DNA of 9,035 nucleotides, from the NCBI GenBank assembly GCA_023432995.1, contig JAEZES010000232.1, positions 1-9,035 on the forward strand, written 5' to 3'. Shown here piece by piece: positions 1-5,470 of the stretch. The translations under genes were made by a program, and so were the position numbers. Origin of the DNA: Pseudomonadota bacterium. Lineage in GTDB: Bacteria > Pseudomonadota > Alphaproteobacteria > Sphingomonadales > Sphingomonadaceae. Positions within the stretch are counted from its first letter, which is position 1, and every line of letters begins with the position of its first letter. Under the pieces are notes generated by a model that saw only the letters and a list, made by a program, of their open reading frames with translations, was not told where the DNA came from and did not search any database.

Positions 1-2
1 GC

Positions 3-407
3 GGCGCGCCGATGCAGCGGCAGTCGGTCGAGTGGCTGACCGGCCAGTGGCGCGCGCTGTCGGCGATGGCGTTCCACGTCGCGCTGTTCGTACTCGCCTG
101 GCACTCGCCGCTCCGCCGCCTGCTGGCGACGCTGGTCCCGGCCGGCAAGATGACGCTGACGCTCTACGTCGGCCAGTCGCTGGTCGCCGCCCCGCTGCTC
201 TACGGCTACGGGCTGGCGCTCTACGACGACCTGTCGACCCCGGCGATCCTCGCCTGGGGCGTCGCCGCCTTCGCGCTCCAGCTGGTCCTCGCCGCCTGGT
301 GGTTCCGCGCGTTCCGCTACGGTCCGCTCGAATGGCTGTGGCGCGCCGCGACGCGGACCACGCTCGACGTGCCGTTCCGGCGCGTCAGCGACCCGTCGCC
401 AGGTTGA
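3..407 (+). CDS. DUF418 / YeiB-type membrane protein, C-terminal part (5' end outside window)
   Basis: The reading frame is open from the left edge, so this is the 3' end of a longer gene; the ATG at 12 is probably internal. About 134 residues are visible. They hold hydrophobic helices and two signatures I recognise from the DUF418 C-terminal domain: a GKMTLTLYVGQSL segment, and a FRYGPLEWLWR segment near the end, followed by a short basic tail (PFRR). DUF418 proteins are multi-pass inner-membrane proteins of uncertain function, often annotated as YeiB-like; complete members are usually around 400 residues. The gene ends on TGA and its last 23 bases overlap the 3' end of the convergent amidohydrolase gene. 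Family assignment is fairly sure; function is unknown. Confidence 0.8.
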   Translation, partial: GAPMQRQSVEWLTGQWRALSAMAFHVALFVLAWHSPLRRLLATLVPAGKMTLTLYVGQSLVAAPLLYGYGLALYDDLSTPAILAWGVAAFALQLVLAAWWFRAFRYGPLEWLWRAATRTTLDVPFRRVSDPSPG

Positions 408-1521
408 ACACCGTCTCGGCGTTGCGCTGCATCAGCATCAGCTTGTGCTCGTCGCTGAGGGCCATCCGGTCGTAGGCGGCGACTTCGTCGCTCGACTGCT
501 GATACGGATAGTCCATCGCGTAGAGCACGCGCTCGGGCCCGAGCACGTCCATGCAGAACTTGATCGCCGGCTCCCACGCGACGCCGCTGGTGGTGATCCA
601 GATGTTGGTGCGGAAATAGTGGCTCACCGGGTGCTGCAGCTTGACCTGCTTGCCGCCGCGCAGGTGCGGCCGCCCGTCGGCGTTCCCCTGCATCCAGTCG
701 AACCGGTAGAGCTGCAGCGGCATGCACTCGCCCATGTGGCCGATCACCAGCCGCAGCTTCGGGAAGCGGTCGAACGCGCCCGAGAAGATCAGCCCCATCG
801 TGTGCAGCCACACGTCGTGCGGGAAGCCGCCGAGCGCGCCGAAGAACCCCCGGCTCTCGTAGTGCGGCGCGTTGAACGGCGCCGTCGGGTGGATGTAGAG
901 CGCCGCGTCCATCGCCTCGAGCGCCTCGAGGATCGGGAAGTACTCGGTCTCGTCGATGTAGTGCCCCTGGAAGTGCGAGTTGAGCACCGCGCCGGCTAGC
1001 CCGAGCTCGCCCATCGCCCGCTCGATCTCCTTGACCGATCCGGGGACGTCGCGCGGGTCGAACGCCGCGCAGGCCGAGAACCGGTCGGGGTGCCGGCGGC
1101 AGGCGTCGGCGGCGATGTCGTTGGCCTCGCGCGCCAGCGCGGTGCCTTCGGACTGGCGCACCACCTGCACCCCCGGTGCCGTGAGCAATAACAGCTGCCG
1201 GTCGATGCCGTACTCGTCCATGTGCGCCAGGCGCAGCTCGCCGAGGTCCTGCAGCATGTCCTGCAGGCTCGGCATCTTCGAGAACATCGCCCCCATGCGC
1301 AGGCTGTCGTCGTCGGGCGCCTCTCCGCTCTCGAAGTACTCGACCTGCGCCTTGACCAGCGCCGGGAAGGTCCACGCCTCCTCGGTTGCGATGCGCAGGT
1401 ACGGCGCGTTGCGGTCGATCTCGCCCGCCGGCGGCGCCAGGCCGATCCGCGTGCGGTGGCTGAAGTCTTCCTTGAAGTGCCCCTTGAGGCCTTTCTCACT
1501 CCCGTCTTCGAGCAGCGGCAT
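385..1521 (-). CDS. LigW-like metal-dependent decarboxylase/hydrolase (amidohydrolase 2 / ACMSD superfamily)
   Basis: A 378-residue TIM-barrel protein of the amidohydrolase-2 family, closest in pattern to sphingomonad 5-carboxyvanillate decarboxylase LigW. Visible motifs are YLRIATEEAW (41-50), YIHP (209-212), IGHMGE (260-265), SGVAWEPAIKFC (312-323) and YAMDYPYQ (334-341). In this superfamily an acidic residue of the EE motif, the His of YIHP (H211) and the Asp of AMDYP (D337) bind the catalytic metal, and all are present, so the enzyme should be active. Ala49 replaces the second His of the HxH motif of true amidohydrolases, as in the LigW and 2,3-dihydroxybenzoate decarboxylase branch. About 40 extra residues precede the barrel. 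The ATG has a strong upstream AAGGGAGA. It lies downstream of three SnoaL-like genes on the same strand, separated by a repeat element. Likely a cytoplasmic aromatic-acid decarboxylase or ring-fission hydrolase; the substrate is unknown. Confidence 0.88.
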   Translation of the reverse strand: MPLLEDGSEKGLKGHFKEDFSHRTRIGLAPPAGEIDRNAPYLRIATEEAWTFPALVKAQVEYFESGEAPDDDSLRMGAMFSKMPSLQDMLQDLGELRLAHMDEYGIDRQLLLLTAPGVQVVRQSEGTALAREANDIAADACRRHPDRFSACAAFDPRDVPGSVKEIERAMGELGLAGAVLNSHFQGHYIDETEYFPILEALEAMDAALYIHPTAPFNAPHYESRGFFGALGGFPHDVWLHTMGLIFSGAFDRFPKLRLVIGHMGECMPLQLYRFDWMQGNADGRPHLRGGKQVKLQHPVSHYFRTNIWITTSGVAWEPAIKFCMDVLGPERVLYAMDYPYQQSSDEVAAYDRMALSDEHKLMLMQRNAETVFNLATGR

Positions 1522-1541
1522 CCCGGCGATCTCCCTTCAAA

Positions 1542-1659
1542 AGCCCTCTCCCCTTCAGGGGAGAGGGGTTGGGAGAGGGGGTGTCGCGCGACGGTCGCCT
1601 GAGCCCCTCTCCTTCCGCGCCTGCGGCGCTCCTTCCTCTCCCCTGAAAGGGGGAGGGCT
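1542..1659. repeat. Intergenic palindromic repeat element (REP/MITE-like)
   Basis: The 143-bp gap between the second small SnoaL gene and the amidohydrolase is almost filled by a nested inverted repeat. The outer arms (1542-1565 and 1636-1659) are near-identical inverted copies built on AGCCCTC...CAGGGGAGAG. Inside the left arm a perfect 10-bp stem (1544-1553 with 1558-1567) closes on a TTCA tetraloop. An inner pair (1571-1580 with 1604-1613) matches at nine of ten positions. CT/AG-rich dispersed elements of this look are common between genes in GC-rich proteobacteria. There is no T-tract after the stems, so a canonical intrinsic terminator is not supported. In RNA it could stabilise the upstream message or reduce read-through into the amidohydrolase gene. 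Confidence 0.75.
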
Positions 1660-1664
1660 GGCAT

Positions 1665-2081
1665 TCAAAGCATCCCGTTGTCGTTCCTGGCGGTGGCCGG
1701 ATCGGGGATCGGCTGGATCACGTCCCAGTGCTCGACGAGGTAGCCGCCCTCGATCCGGAACAGGTCGATCACCGCCATGCCGCGGTCCTCGGGCGCAAAG
1801 GCGAAGCGGTAGTGGACCGCAATCAGGCCATCCTCGCCGTAGATCACTCGCCTGACCTCGTGCACCATGTGCGGATGGCGCTCCATGTGCTCGGCGAGCA
1901 CGCCGATCGTGCCGTCGCGCCCGGTCGGCGAGCTCGGATGGTGCTGGACGTAGTCGGGATGCACCCAGGCGCGGAACGCGTCGACCAGCCGGCCCTGGCG
2001 GTAGAACACCTCGATGAACCGATCCGCCACTTCGCGCGCCGAAAGCTGCTCGCGGTCGCTGGTGTCGAGCGGATCGGCCAT
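1665..2081 (-). CDS. SnoaL-like (NTF2-fold) protein, COG4922 type, downstream paralogue
   Basis: A 138-residue single-domain NTF2/SnoaL-like protein. Recognisable features are a first helix with DRFIEVFY (20-27), HPDYVQHHP (41-49), a central strand AVHYRF (88-93), and the terminal strand pair VIDLFRIEGGYLVEHWDVIQPIP (104-126), which match proteins described as predicted SnoaL-like aldol-condensation enzymes. Polar residues His46-His48, His90 and the EHWD group would line the cone-shaped pocket. The longer open frame runs back to 2258, but the ATG at 2081 overlaps the TGA of the upstream gene as TGATG, and the aligned paralogue supports this start. It is a tandem duplicate of that upstream gene and even ends the same way (NDNGML versus NANGML). 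Probably a cytoplasmic cofactor-free enzyme; the reaction is not known. Confidence 0.85.
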   Translation of the reverse strand: MADPLDTSDREQLSAREVADRFIEVFYRQGRLVDAFRAWVHPDYVQHHPSSPTGRDGTIGVLAEHMERHPHMVHEVRRVIYGEDGLIAVHYRFAFAPEDRGMAVIDLFRIEGGYLVEHWDVIQPIPDPATARNDNGML

Positions 2082-2542
2082 CACAGCATCCCGTTGGCGT
2101 TGAGCGCTTCGGCCGGGTCGGGGATCTCTTGCATCACATCCCAGTGCTCGCGGACGAAGCCGTCCTCGATCCGCAGGACGTCGACGATCGCGTAGCCCGG
2201 GTGATCGGCCTCGCGGATGAAGTGGAAGTGCACGCCGACAAGGTCGGCATCGCCCCACACCACGCGCTTCACTTCGTGCGACAGCTCGGGCAGCCGCGCC
2301 ATGCTCGCCTCCATCATCGCCAGCGTCGCGTCGCGCCCGGTCGGCGCGTTCGGGTTATGCTGGATGTACTCGGGGTGCATCCACGCCATGAACGCGTCGC
2401 GCGGATTGTCCTCGACGTAGAACAGCTGGATGAACCGCTCGGCCACCTGCCGCACCGACAGCGCCTCGCGGTTCGAGGTGTCGCGCGGGTCGAACGGCGG
2501 CGAGTCGACGTCCCACGGCAGGACGCCCGGCGCGGGCCTCAC
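2081..2542 (-). CDS. SnoaL-like (NTF2-fold) protein, COG4922 type, upstream paralogue
   Basis: A 153-residue NTF2-fold protein and clear paralogue of the next gene downstream. Motifs are ERFIQLFY (35-42), HPEYIQHNP (56-64), GVHFHF (103-108), and VDVLRIEDGF plus REHWDVMQEIP (120-141). The N-terminus carries about 15 extra residues rich in Pro and Asp. The start is a GTG at 2542 whose GTGA overlaps the TGA of the preceding gene; an AGGAG lies five bases upstream, inside the end of that gene. No ATG exists before the conserved domain, so a longer frame reaching 2779 is not needed. The stop overlaps the next start (TGATG), which implies translational coupling through three SnoaL-type genes. Members of this family can act as cyclases, dehydratases or aldolases without cofactors; the actual substrate is not visible. 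Confidence 0.85.
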   Translation of the reverse strand: MRPAPGVLPWDVDSPPFDPRDTSNREALSVRQVAERFIQLFYVEDNPRDAFMAWMHPEYIQHNPNAPTGRDATLAMMEASMARLPELSHEVKRVVWGDADLVGVHFHFIREADHPGYAIVDVLRIEDGFVREHWDVMQEIPDPAEALNANGML

Positions 2543-3237
2543 TTCGGCTCCTGCCCCGCCAGCAGCTTGCCGAATTTCGGATGCGCGAAGTGCATCGGCA
2601 CATCGTGGCGATAGGGCCAGGTCTTGCGGTACTCCTCCTTCGGCAGCAGCCGGTCGGGCCCGACCGGGTCCTCGGGATAGAGCTTCTCGGCCGGCTGCAG
2701 GTGGCTGGTGGTGTGCGCCCAGCCGTCCTCGTAGTTGCCCTGCCACTGCATCTTGTAGTCGAGCCGCTTGATCTTCCACACGCCGTTCTCGACCACGTAG
2801 TCGTTCTCGTAGATCCCCGCTTCCATGAACTGCTGCGGCATGAAGTCGGGTTTGGCGTCGAGGAATTGGTCGTGCCAGCCGCCGAACAGCATGCCGCGGA
2901 AGCGGCCCTTGGCGGTCTTGCGGTCGGGCGCGACGGTGATCACGTCCTGCATCTGGAAGTGGTCGAGCAGCAGCCCGTCGACCGGCCCCGGCCGGCCGCC
3001 CGTGAAGCGATGCTGGATCCAGTCGCCGTAGAGCCGCATCACCCCGGCCTTGCCGACGTACTCGCCGCTGAGGAACACCACCACGCCGTCCTCGGCGAAC
3101 AGGTCGGCGACTTCCTCGGGCCGGTTGAAATCGATGTAGTAGCCGTAGGCCCAGTGCAGCCGGCGGATCGCATTGACGTCTTCCAGCTCGCCGACGCGGT
3201 GTTCCAGCGCGGAAAGGCGCTGCTCGAGCTCACTCAT
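2539..3237 (-). CDS. SnoaL_4-type NTF2-fold protein, first gene of leftward operon
   Basis: A 232-residue protein of the SnoaL-like domain type common in sphingomonads. Residues 1-20 form a short Leu heptad coiled coil (LEQRLSALEHRVGELED). The NTF2 core follows: NAIRRLHWAYGYYID (22-36), VADLFAEDGVVVF (43-55), LLLDHFQMQDVI (89-100), GRFRGMLFGGWH (111-122), and GVWKIKRLDYKMQWQGNYEDGW (152-173). A C-terminal extension of about 60 residues (PAEKLYPEDP onward) is typical of the longer subfamily and could close the pocket. The ATG at 3237 has GGGAGAG upstream; an in-frame extension to 3405 would run through the divergent promoter and is rejected. Relatives include dehydratases and the sphingomonad lyase LdpA, but I cannot claim the same reaction. 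It overlaps the next gene by four bases. Confidence 0.85.
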   Translation of the reverse strand: MSELEQRLSALEHRVGELEDVNAIRRLHWAYGYYIDFNRPEEVADLFAEDGVVVFLSGEYVGKAGVMRLYGDWIQHRFTGGRPGPVDGLLLDHFQMQDVITVAPDRKTAKGRFRGMLFGGWHDQFLDAKPDFMPQQFMEAGIYENDYVVENGVWKIKRLDYKMQWQGNYEDGWAHTTSHLQPAEKLYPEDPVGPDRLLPKEEYRKTWPYRHDVPMHFAHPKFGKLLAGQEPK

Positions 3238-3254
3238 TGATCGACTCTCCCGGA

Positions 3255-3274
3255 TAGGTTTGTATGCAACCCTA
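3255..3274. promoter_or_regulatory. Candidate operator palindrome in divergent promoter region
   Basis: TAGGTTTGTATGCAACCCTA matches its own reverse complement at 16 of 20 positions (arms TAGGnTTGnA). It sits near the middle of the 70-bp gap between the divergent SnoaL operon and the SDR gene, 18 bases from the SnoaL start and 34 from the SDR start. Such size, symmetry and position fit a dimeric repressor or activator controlling both units. No regulator gene of the usual catabolic families (TetR, GntR, IclR, LysR) lies in the window. I could not place convincing -35/-10 hexamers for either direction. Confidence 0.55.
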
Positions 3275-3307
3275 ACGATCGTGAATGTCTTGGCGAGAGG
3301 AAATTCA

Positions 3308-4231
3308 GTGAGCGAGAGACCTTGGGAGGGCCGCGTTGCCTTCGTTACCGGCGCCGTCACCGGGATCGGCCTGGGCGTCGCGCAGGCCTTCGCCGACGCC
3401 GGCATGCGGCTGGCGCTGAGCTACCGCAACGAAGACGACCGCGCGCACACCGCCGAGTGGTTCGCCGGCAAGGGCTACGAGCCGCCGCTGTTCCTCAAGC
3501 TTGACGTGACCGACCGCGCGCGCTTCGCCGAAGTCGCCGACGAGGTCGTGCAGCACTTCGGCGAGGTCCACGTGCTGGTCAACAACGCCGGCGTCTCGGT
3601 GTTCGGCCCCACGGACGAGGCAAGCTACGACGACTACGACTGGATCATGGGGGTCAACTTCGGCGGCGTGGTCAACGGCCTCGTCAGCTTCCTGCCCAGG
3701 ATCAAGGCCAGTCATGGCCGCCGCCACGTGGTCAACGTCGCCTCGATGGCCGCCTTCCTGCCGGGCCCGCAGGCAGGCATCTACACCGCCAGCAAGTTCG
3801 CCGTCCGCGGCCTCACCGAATCGCTGCGCTACAACCTCGCTCCCCACGGCATCGGCTGCTCGCTGTGCTGCCCGGCGCTGACCCGCACCAACGCCTGGAC
3901 CAGCGCGCTCAAGCGGCCCGACAGCTTCGGCGAAAGCGGCTTTCCGGAGGTGCCGAAAGAGCAACTCGAACAGTTCGGCACCGCGTTCGAGGAGGGGATG
4001 GACCCCTACGAGGTCGGCAGCAAGATCCTCGCCGGCATGACCGCCCAGAAGGGCCTGATCCTGACCCACCCCGAGCACGGCCCCGACTTCGAGGAGATCC
4101 ACGCCGCGCTGATGGCCGCGCTGCCGAAGGAGGAGGCGCCTCCGGGACGCCTCAAGATCGAGCAGCTCCGCCGCGACGCGATGAAGGCCGCCGAGGCCGG
4201 ATTGGTCATCAACCTCGACGACCTGACCTGA
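3308..4231 (+). CDS. Short-chain dehydrogenase/reductase (SDR), NAD(P)-dependent
   Basis: A 307-residue classical SDR. The Rossmann glycine motif TGAVTGIG is at 14-21, NNAG at 92-95, Asn117 in the GVN segment, catalytic Ser146 (VNVASM), and Tyr159/Lys163 in YTASK. The full Asn-Ser-Tyr-Lys tetrad is intact. After strand 2 the sequence is SYRNEDD (38-44), with no Asp at the strand end, which leans towards NADP(H), tentatively. It has about 50 residues more than the usual 250, as a C-terminal segment rich in charged helices (from about 225), which may shape the substrate pocket. The GTG at 3308 is chosen because GAGAGGA lies just upstream and it puts the glycine motif at the normal distance from the N-terminus; a GTG at 3281 is the alternative. 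Divergent from the SnoaL operon, so probably co-regulated: an alcohol oxidation or ketone reduction step. Confidence 0.88.
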   Translation: MSERPWEGRVAFVTGAVTGIGLGVAQAFADAGMRLALSYRNEDDRAHTAEWFAGKGYEPPLFLKLDVTDRARFAEVADEVVQHFGEVHVLVNNAGVSVFGPTDEASYDDYDWIMGVNFGGVVNGLVSFLPRIKASHGRRHVVNVASMAAFLPGPQAGIYTASKFAVRGLTESLRYNLAPHGIGCSLCCPALTRTNAWTSALKRPDSFGESGFPEVPKEQLEQFGTAFEEGMDPYEVGSKILAGMTAQKGLILTHPEHGPDFEEIHAALMAALPKEEAPPGRLKIEQLRRDAMKAAEAGLVINLDDLT

Positions 4232-4249
4232 CGGCTGCCTCCGGCATCG

Positions 4250-5086
4250 CTACTCGGCCGCCGGCTGCCGCAGCATCCCGCGCCTTCCGGCCGCGATCAC
4301 GCTGGCGGCGAACATGATCACGGTGAGCATCGTCAGCCAGTCGAGCGGCGCCGGTGCCGGCACGAAGCCGAGATGGGCGAGGATCGCCCAGCCGCCGCCG
4401 ACGACGACGATCAGGTAATAGGCGAAATTGCCGGTCTCGCGCGACAGGGTTTGCGACAGCTCGTCGATCCGCGGCCAGATAGCGAAGCTCAGCGCGGTCT
4501 CGATGCCGAGTAGCAGCACCACCCCGACGAGCGCCGTCCCCTGCGACAGCAGTCCGCCCGGTCCGGCGAGGCTCAGCAACACCAGGGTCAGGCCCATCGC
4601 CGCCATCACCACGCAGCTGTAGGGCAGTACCCGGCCCTGCTCGACGATCAAGTCGATATGCTGGCGCTGCTGCAGGTCGAGGCCGGAATGGGCTGCGGCC
4701 GTTAGCCCGAGGCCCATGAGGCCGAATGCCACGAGCAGGAGTCCGAGGATCAGCGCCACCGTCGCCGACAGGCCGATCGCGCTGGGCGGCACGGTCTCGA
4801 GCAGCCAGGTCCTCGCCAGCAGGAACGCCCCGATGGCCAGCGCGCTCACCAAGACGAAGCTGCCGAAGCTCCGCAGGCCGAAGCGGACGTGGCGCTTGCT
4901 GAAGGCCACCAGCGCGCTGGCCAGGAGCAGCGCTACCGCCGTCGTCGCGAGCACCGGGGCGGCGAGCGACATCCCGTCCTCCATGACCGCGCGGAAGACA
5001 AAGACAAAGCCTGCGTAGACCAGGAAGCCCGCAGCCGCCCAGGCCAGGGTATTGCTCCAGCGGGGCACGCGTTCGCCGTTGGTCAT
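4250..5086 (-). CDS. Eight-helix membrane protein paired with XRE regulator
   Basis: A 278-residue hydrophobic protein with about eight predicted transmembrane helices (near 14-34, 42-62, 74-95, 103-131, 153-174, 183-204, 220-242, 250-267) and one longer polar loop (134-152, HSGLDLQQRQHIDLIVEQGR). I do not recognise a named family or catalytic motif. The ATG at 5086 has GAGGAG eight bases upstream; a GTG at 5095 overlapping the regulator's stop is possible. The gene lies five bases after the regulator's stop codon, so they are one transcript. Small XRE regulators of this subtype are frequently followed by membrane proteins of unknown role (for example DUF2975-type), so a regulator/membrane pair is the safest description. 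It ends 18 bases from the convergent SDR gene. Confidence 0.8.
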   Translation of the reverse strand: MTNGERVPRWSNTLAWAAAGFLVYAGFVFVFRAVMEDGMSLAAPVLATTAVALLLASALVAFSKRHVRFGLRSFGSFVLVSALAIGAFLLARTWLLETVPPSAIGLSATVALILGLLLVAFGLMGLGLTAAAHSGLDLQQRQHIDLIVEQGRVLPYSCVVMAAMGLTLVLLSLAGPGGLLSQGTALVGVVLLLGIETALSFAIWPRIDELSQTLSRETGNFAYYLIVVVGGGWAILAHLGFVPAPAPLDWLTMLTVIMFAASVIAAGRRGMLRQPAAE

Positions 5087-5091
5087 CGTCG

Positions 5092-5301
5092 TCACTCCTC
5101 CTCGGGTTCCCACCGGTCGATGAACAGCTCGGGCACGGCGACGGCGAACAGCTTCGCCATGCGCAGGGCCAGCGGCAGGCTGGGGTCGTACTTGTCGGTC
5201 TCGACCGCGTTGATCGTCTGGCGCGAGACGCCGAGCCGCCGGGCAAGCTCGCCCTGGCTCCAGCCTTTCGCCTCGCGCATGATCTTGACGCGGTTTTCCA
5301 A
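5092..5301 (-). CDS. Small XRE-family helix-turn-helix transcriptional regulator
   Basis: A 69-residue protein that is almost entirely one Cro/C1-type DNA-binding domain: NRVKIMREAKGWSQGELARRLGVSRQ..., with helix 2 at about 16-24 (QGELARRLG) and recognition helix at 26-34 (SRQTINAVE), then the subtype signature DKYDPSLPLALRMAKLF. There is no ligand-binding or dimerisation domain beyond helix 5, only an acidic tail (WEPEEE). The start is TTG at 5301; CAGGAG eight bases upstream supports it, and no ATG is available before the domain. It is the first gene of a two-gene unit with the membrane protein. Two palindromic sites cover its promoter, so I infer autorepression. A rare TTG start may keep the amount of protein low. 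Confidence 0.9.
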   Translation of the reverse strand: MENRVKIMREAKGWSQGELARRLGVSRQTINAVETDKYDPSLPLALRMAKLFAVAVPELFIDRWEPEEE

Positions 5302-5317
5302 CCCCGGTTCTCCTGCC

Positions 5318-5335
5318 TGTCAAGAACTCTTTACA
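5318..5335. promoter_or_regulatory. Proximal palindromic operator of the XRE unit
   Basis: TGTCAAGAACTCTTTACA, one of two 18-bp sites differing at a single position. It overlaps the predicted -10 region of the regulator gene (leftward) and lies just before its ribosome binding site. Consensus from both copies is GTnAAGAGCTCTTnAC, a natural two-fold site for a small XRE dimer. The regulator as the binder is an inference from position. Confidence 0.65.
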
Positions 5336-5357
5336 CATTCGCCGGACGGGTTGTCAA
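5330..5357 (-). promoter_or_regulatory. Predicted sigma-70 promoter of the XRE regulator/membrane protein unit
   Basis: On the minus strand a consensus -35 TTGACA (5357-5352) is followed after 16 bases by TGTAAA (5335-5330); TAAAGA (5333-5328) with an 18-base spacer is an equally possible -10. Transcription would begin near 5322, leaving a leader of about 20 bases with the CAGGAG. The -35 lies in the distal palindrome and the -10 in the proximal one, so bound regulator would block polymerase directly. Confidence 0.6.
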
Positions 5358-5369
5358 GAGCTCTTTACA
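5352..5369. promoter_or_regulatory. Distal palindromic operator of the XRE unit
   Basis: TGTCAAGAGCTCTTTACA, with a perfect AAGAGCTCTT core; it matches its reverse complement except at one symmetric pair within the central 16 bases. It is 34 bp (about three helical turns) from the proximal copy, start to start, so two dimers could sit on the same DNA face and cooperate. It contains the -35 hexamer of the regulator promoter. Confidence 0.65.
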
Positions 5370-5411
5370 GGGACGAACCATCGCCTGCTGCAAACTGATA
5401 CAAACCGCCTG

Positions 5412-5439
5412 TGGACCTCGCCTCTCGTTCGGCTATCCT
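5412..5439 (+). promoter_or_regulatory. Predicted promoter of first dienelactone hydrolase gene
   Basis: TGGACC (5412-5417), a 16-base spacer and TATCCT (5434-5439), followed by CG. The paralogous gene downstream has the same arrangement (TAGACC, 16 bases, TATCCT, then CG) at nearly the same distance from its start codon, which is the main support. A direct repeat CAAAC-tgata-CAAAC (5391-5405) lies upstream and could bind an activator. Confidence 0.55.
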
Positions 5440-5470
5440 CGACGCAAAACAGCAGCTTGAGGAGGCATGG

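Noticed and set aside
317..1375. 352-codon minus-strand frame overlapping the amidohydrolase
   Set aside because: It is a shifted frame of the same strand with Arg-rich composition; the amidohydrolase frame holds the conserved motifs.
2081..3237. Polyketide biosynthesis cluster suggested by the SnoaL-like genes
   Set aside because: No ketosynthase, acyl carrier protein or tailoring genes are present. SnoaL-fold proteins are common in catabolic settings, and the neighbours are a decarboxylase and an SDR.
3305..4102. 265-codon open frame antisense to the SDR
   Set aside because: It has no recognisable family or RBS, and the opposite strand has all the SDR motifs in order.
4250..5338. Single 362-residue protein covering both the regulator region and the membrane protein
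   Set aside because: The N-terminal part is the wrong frame over the XRE gene. The XRE frame has a full helix-turn-helix and RBS, and the membrane gene has its own ATG with GAGGAG.
5318..5369. CRISPR-like repeat pair
   Set aside because: Only two copies, a 16-bp spacer, strongly palindromic and positioned over a promoter; operators explain them better.
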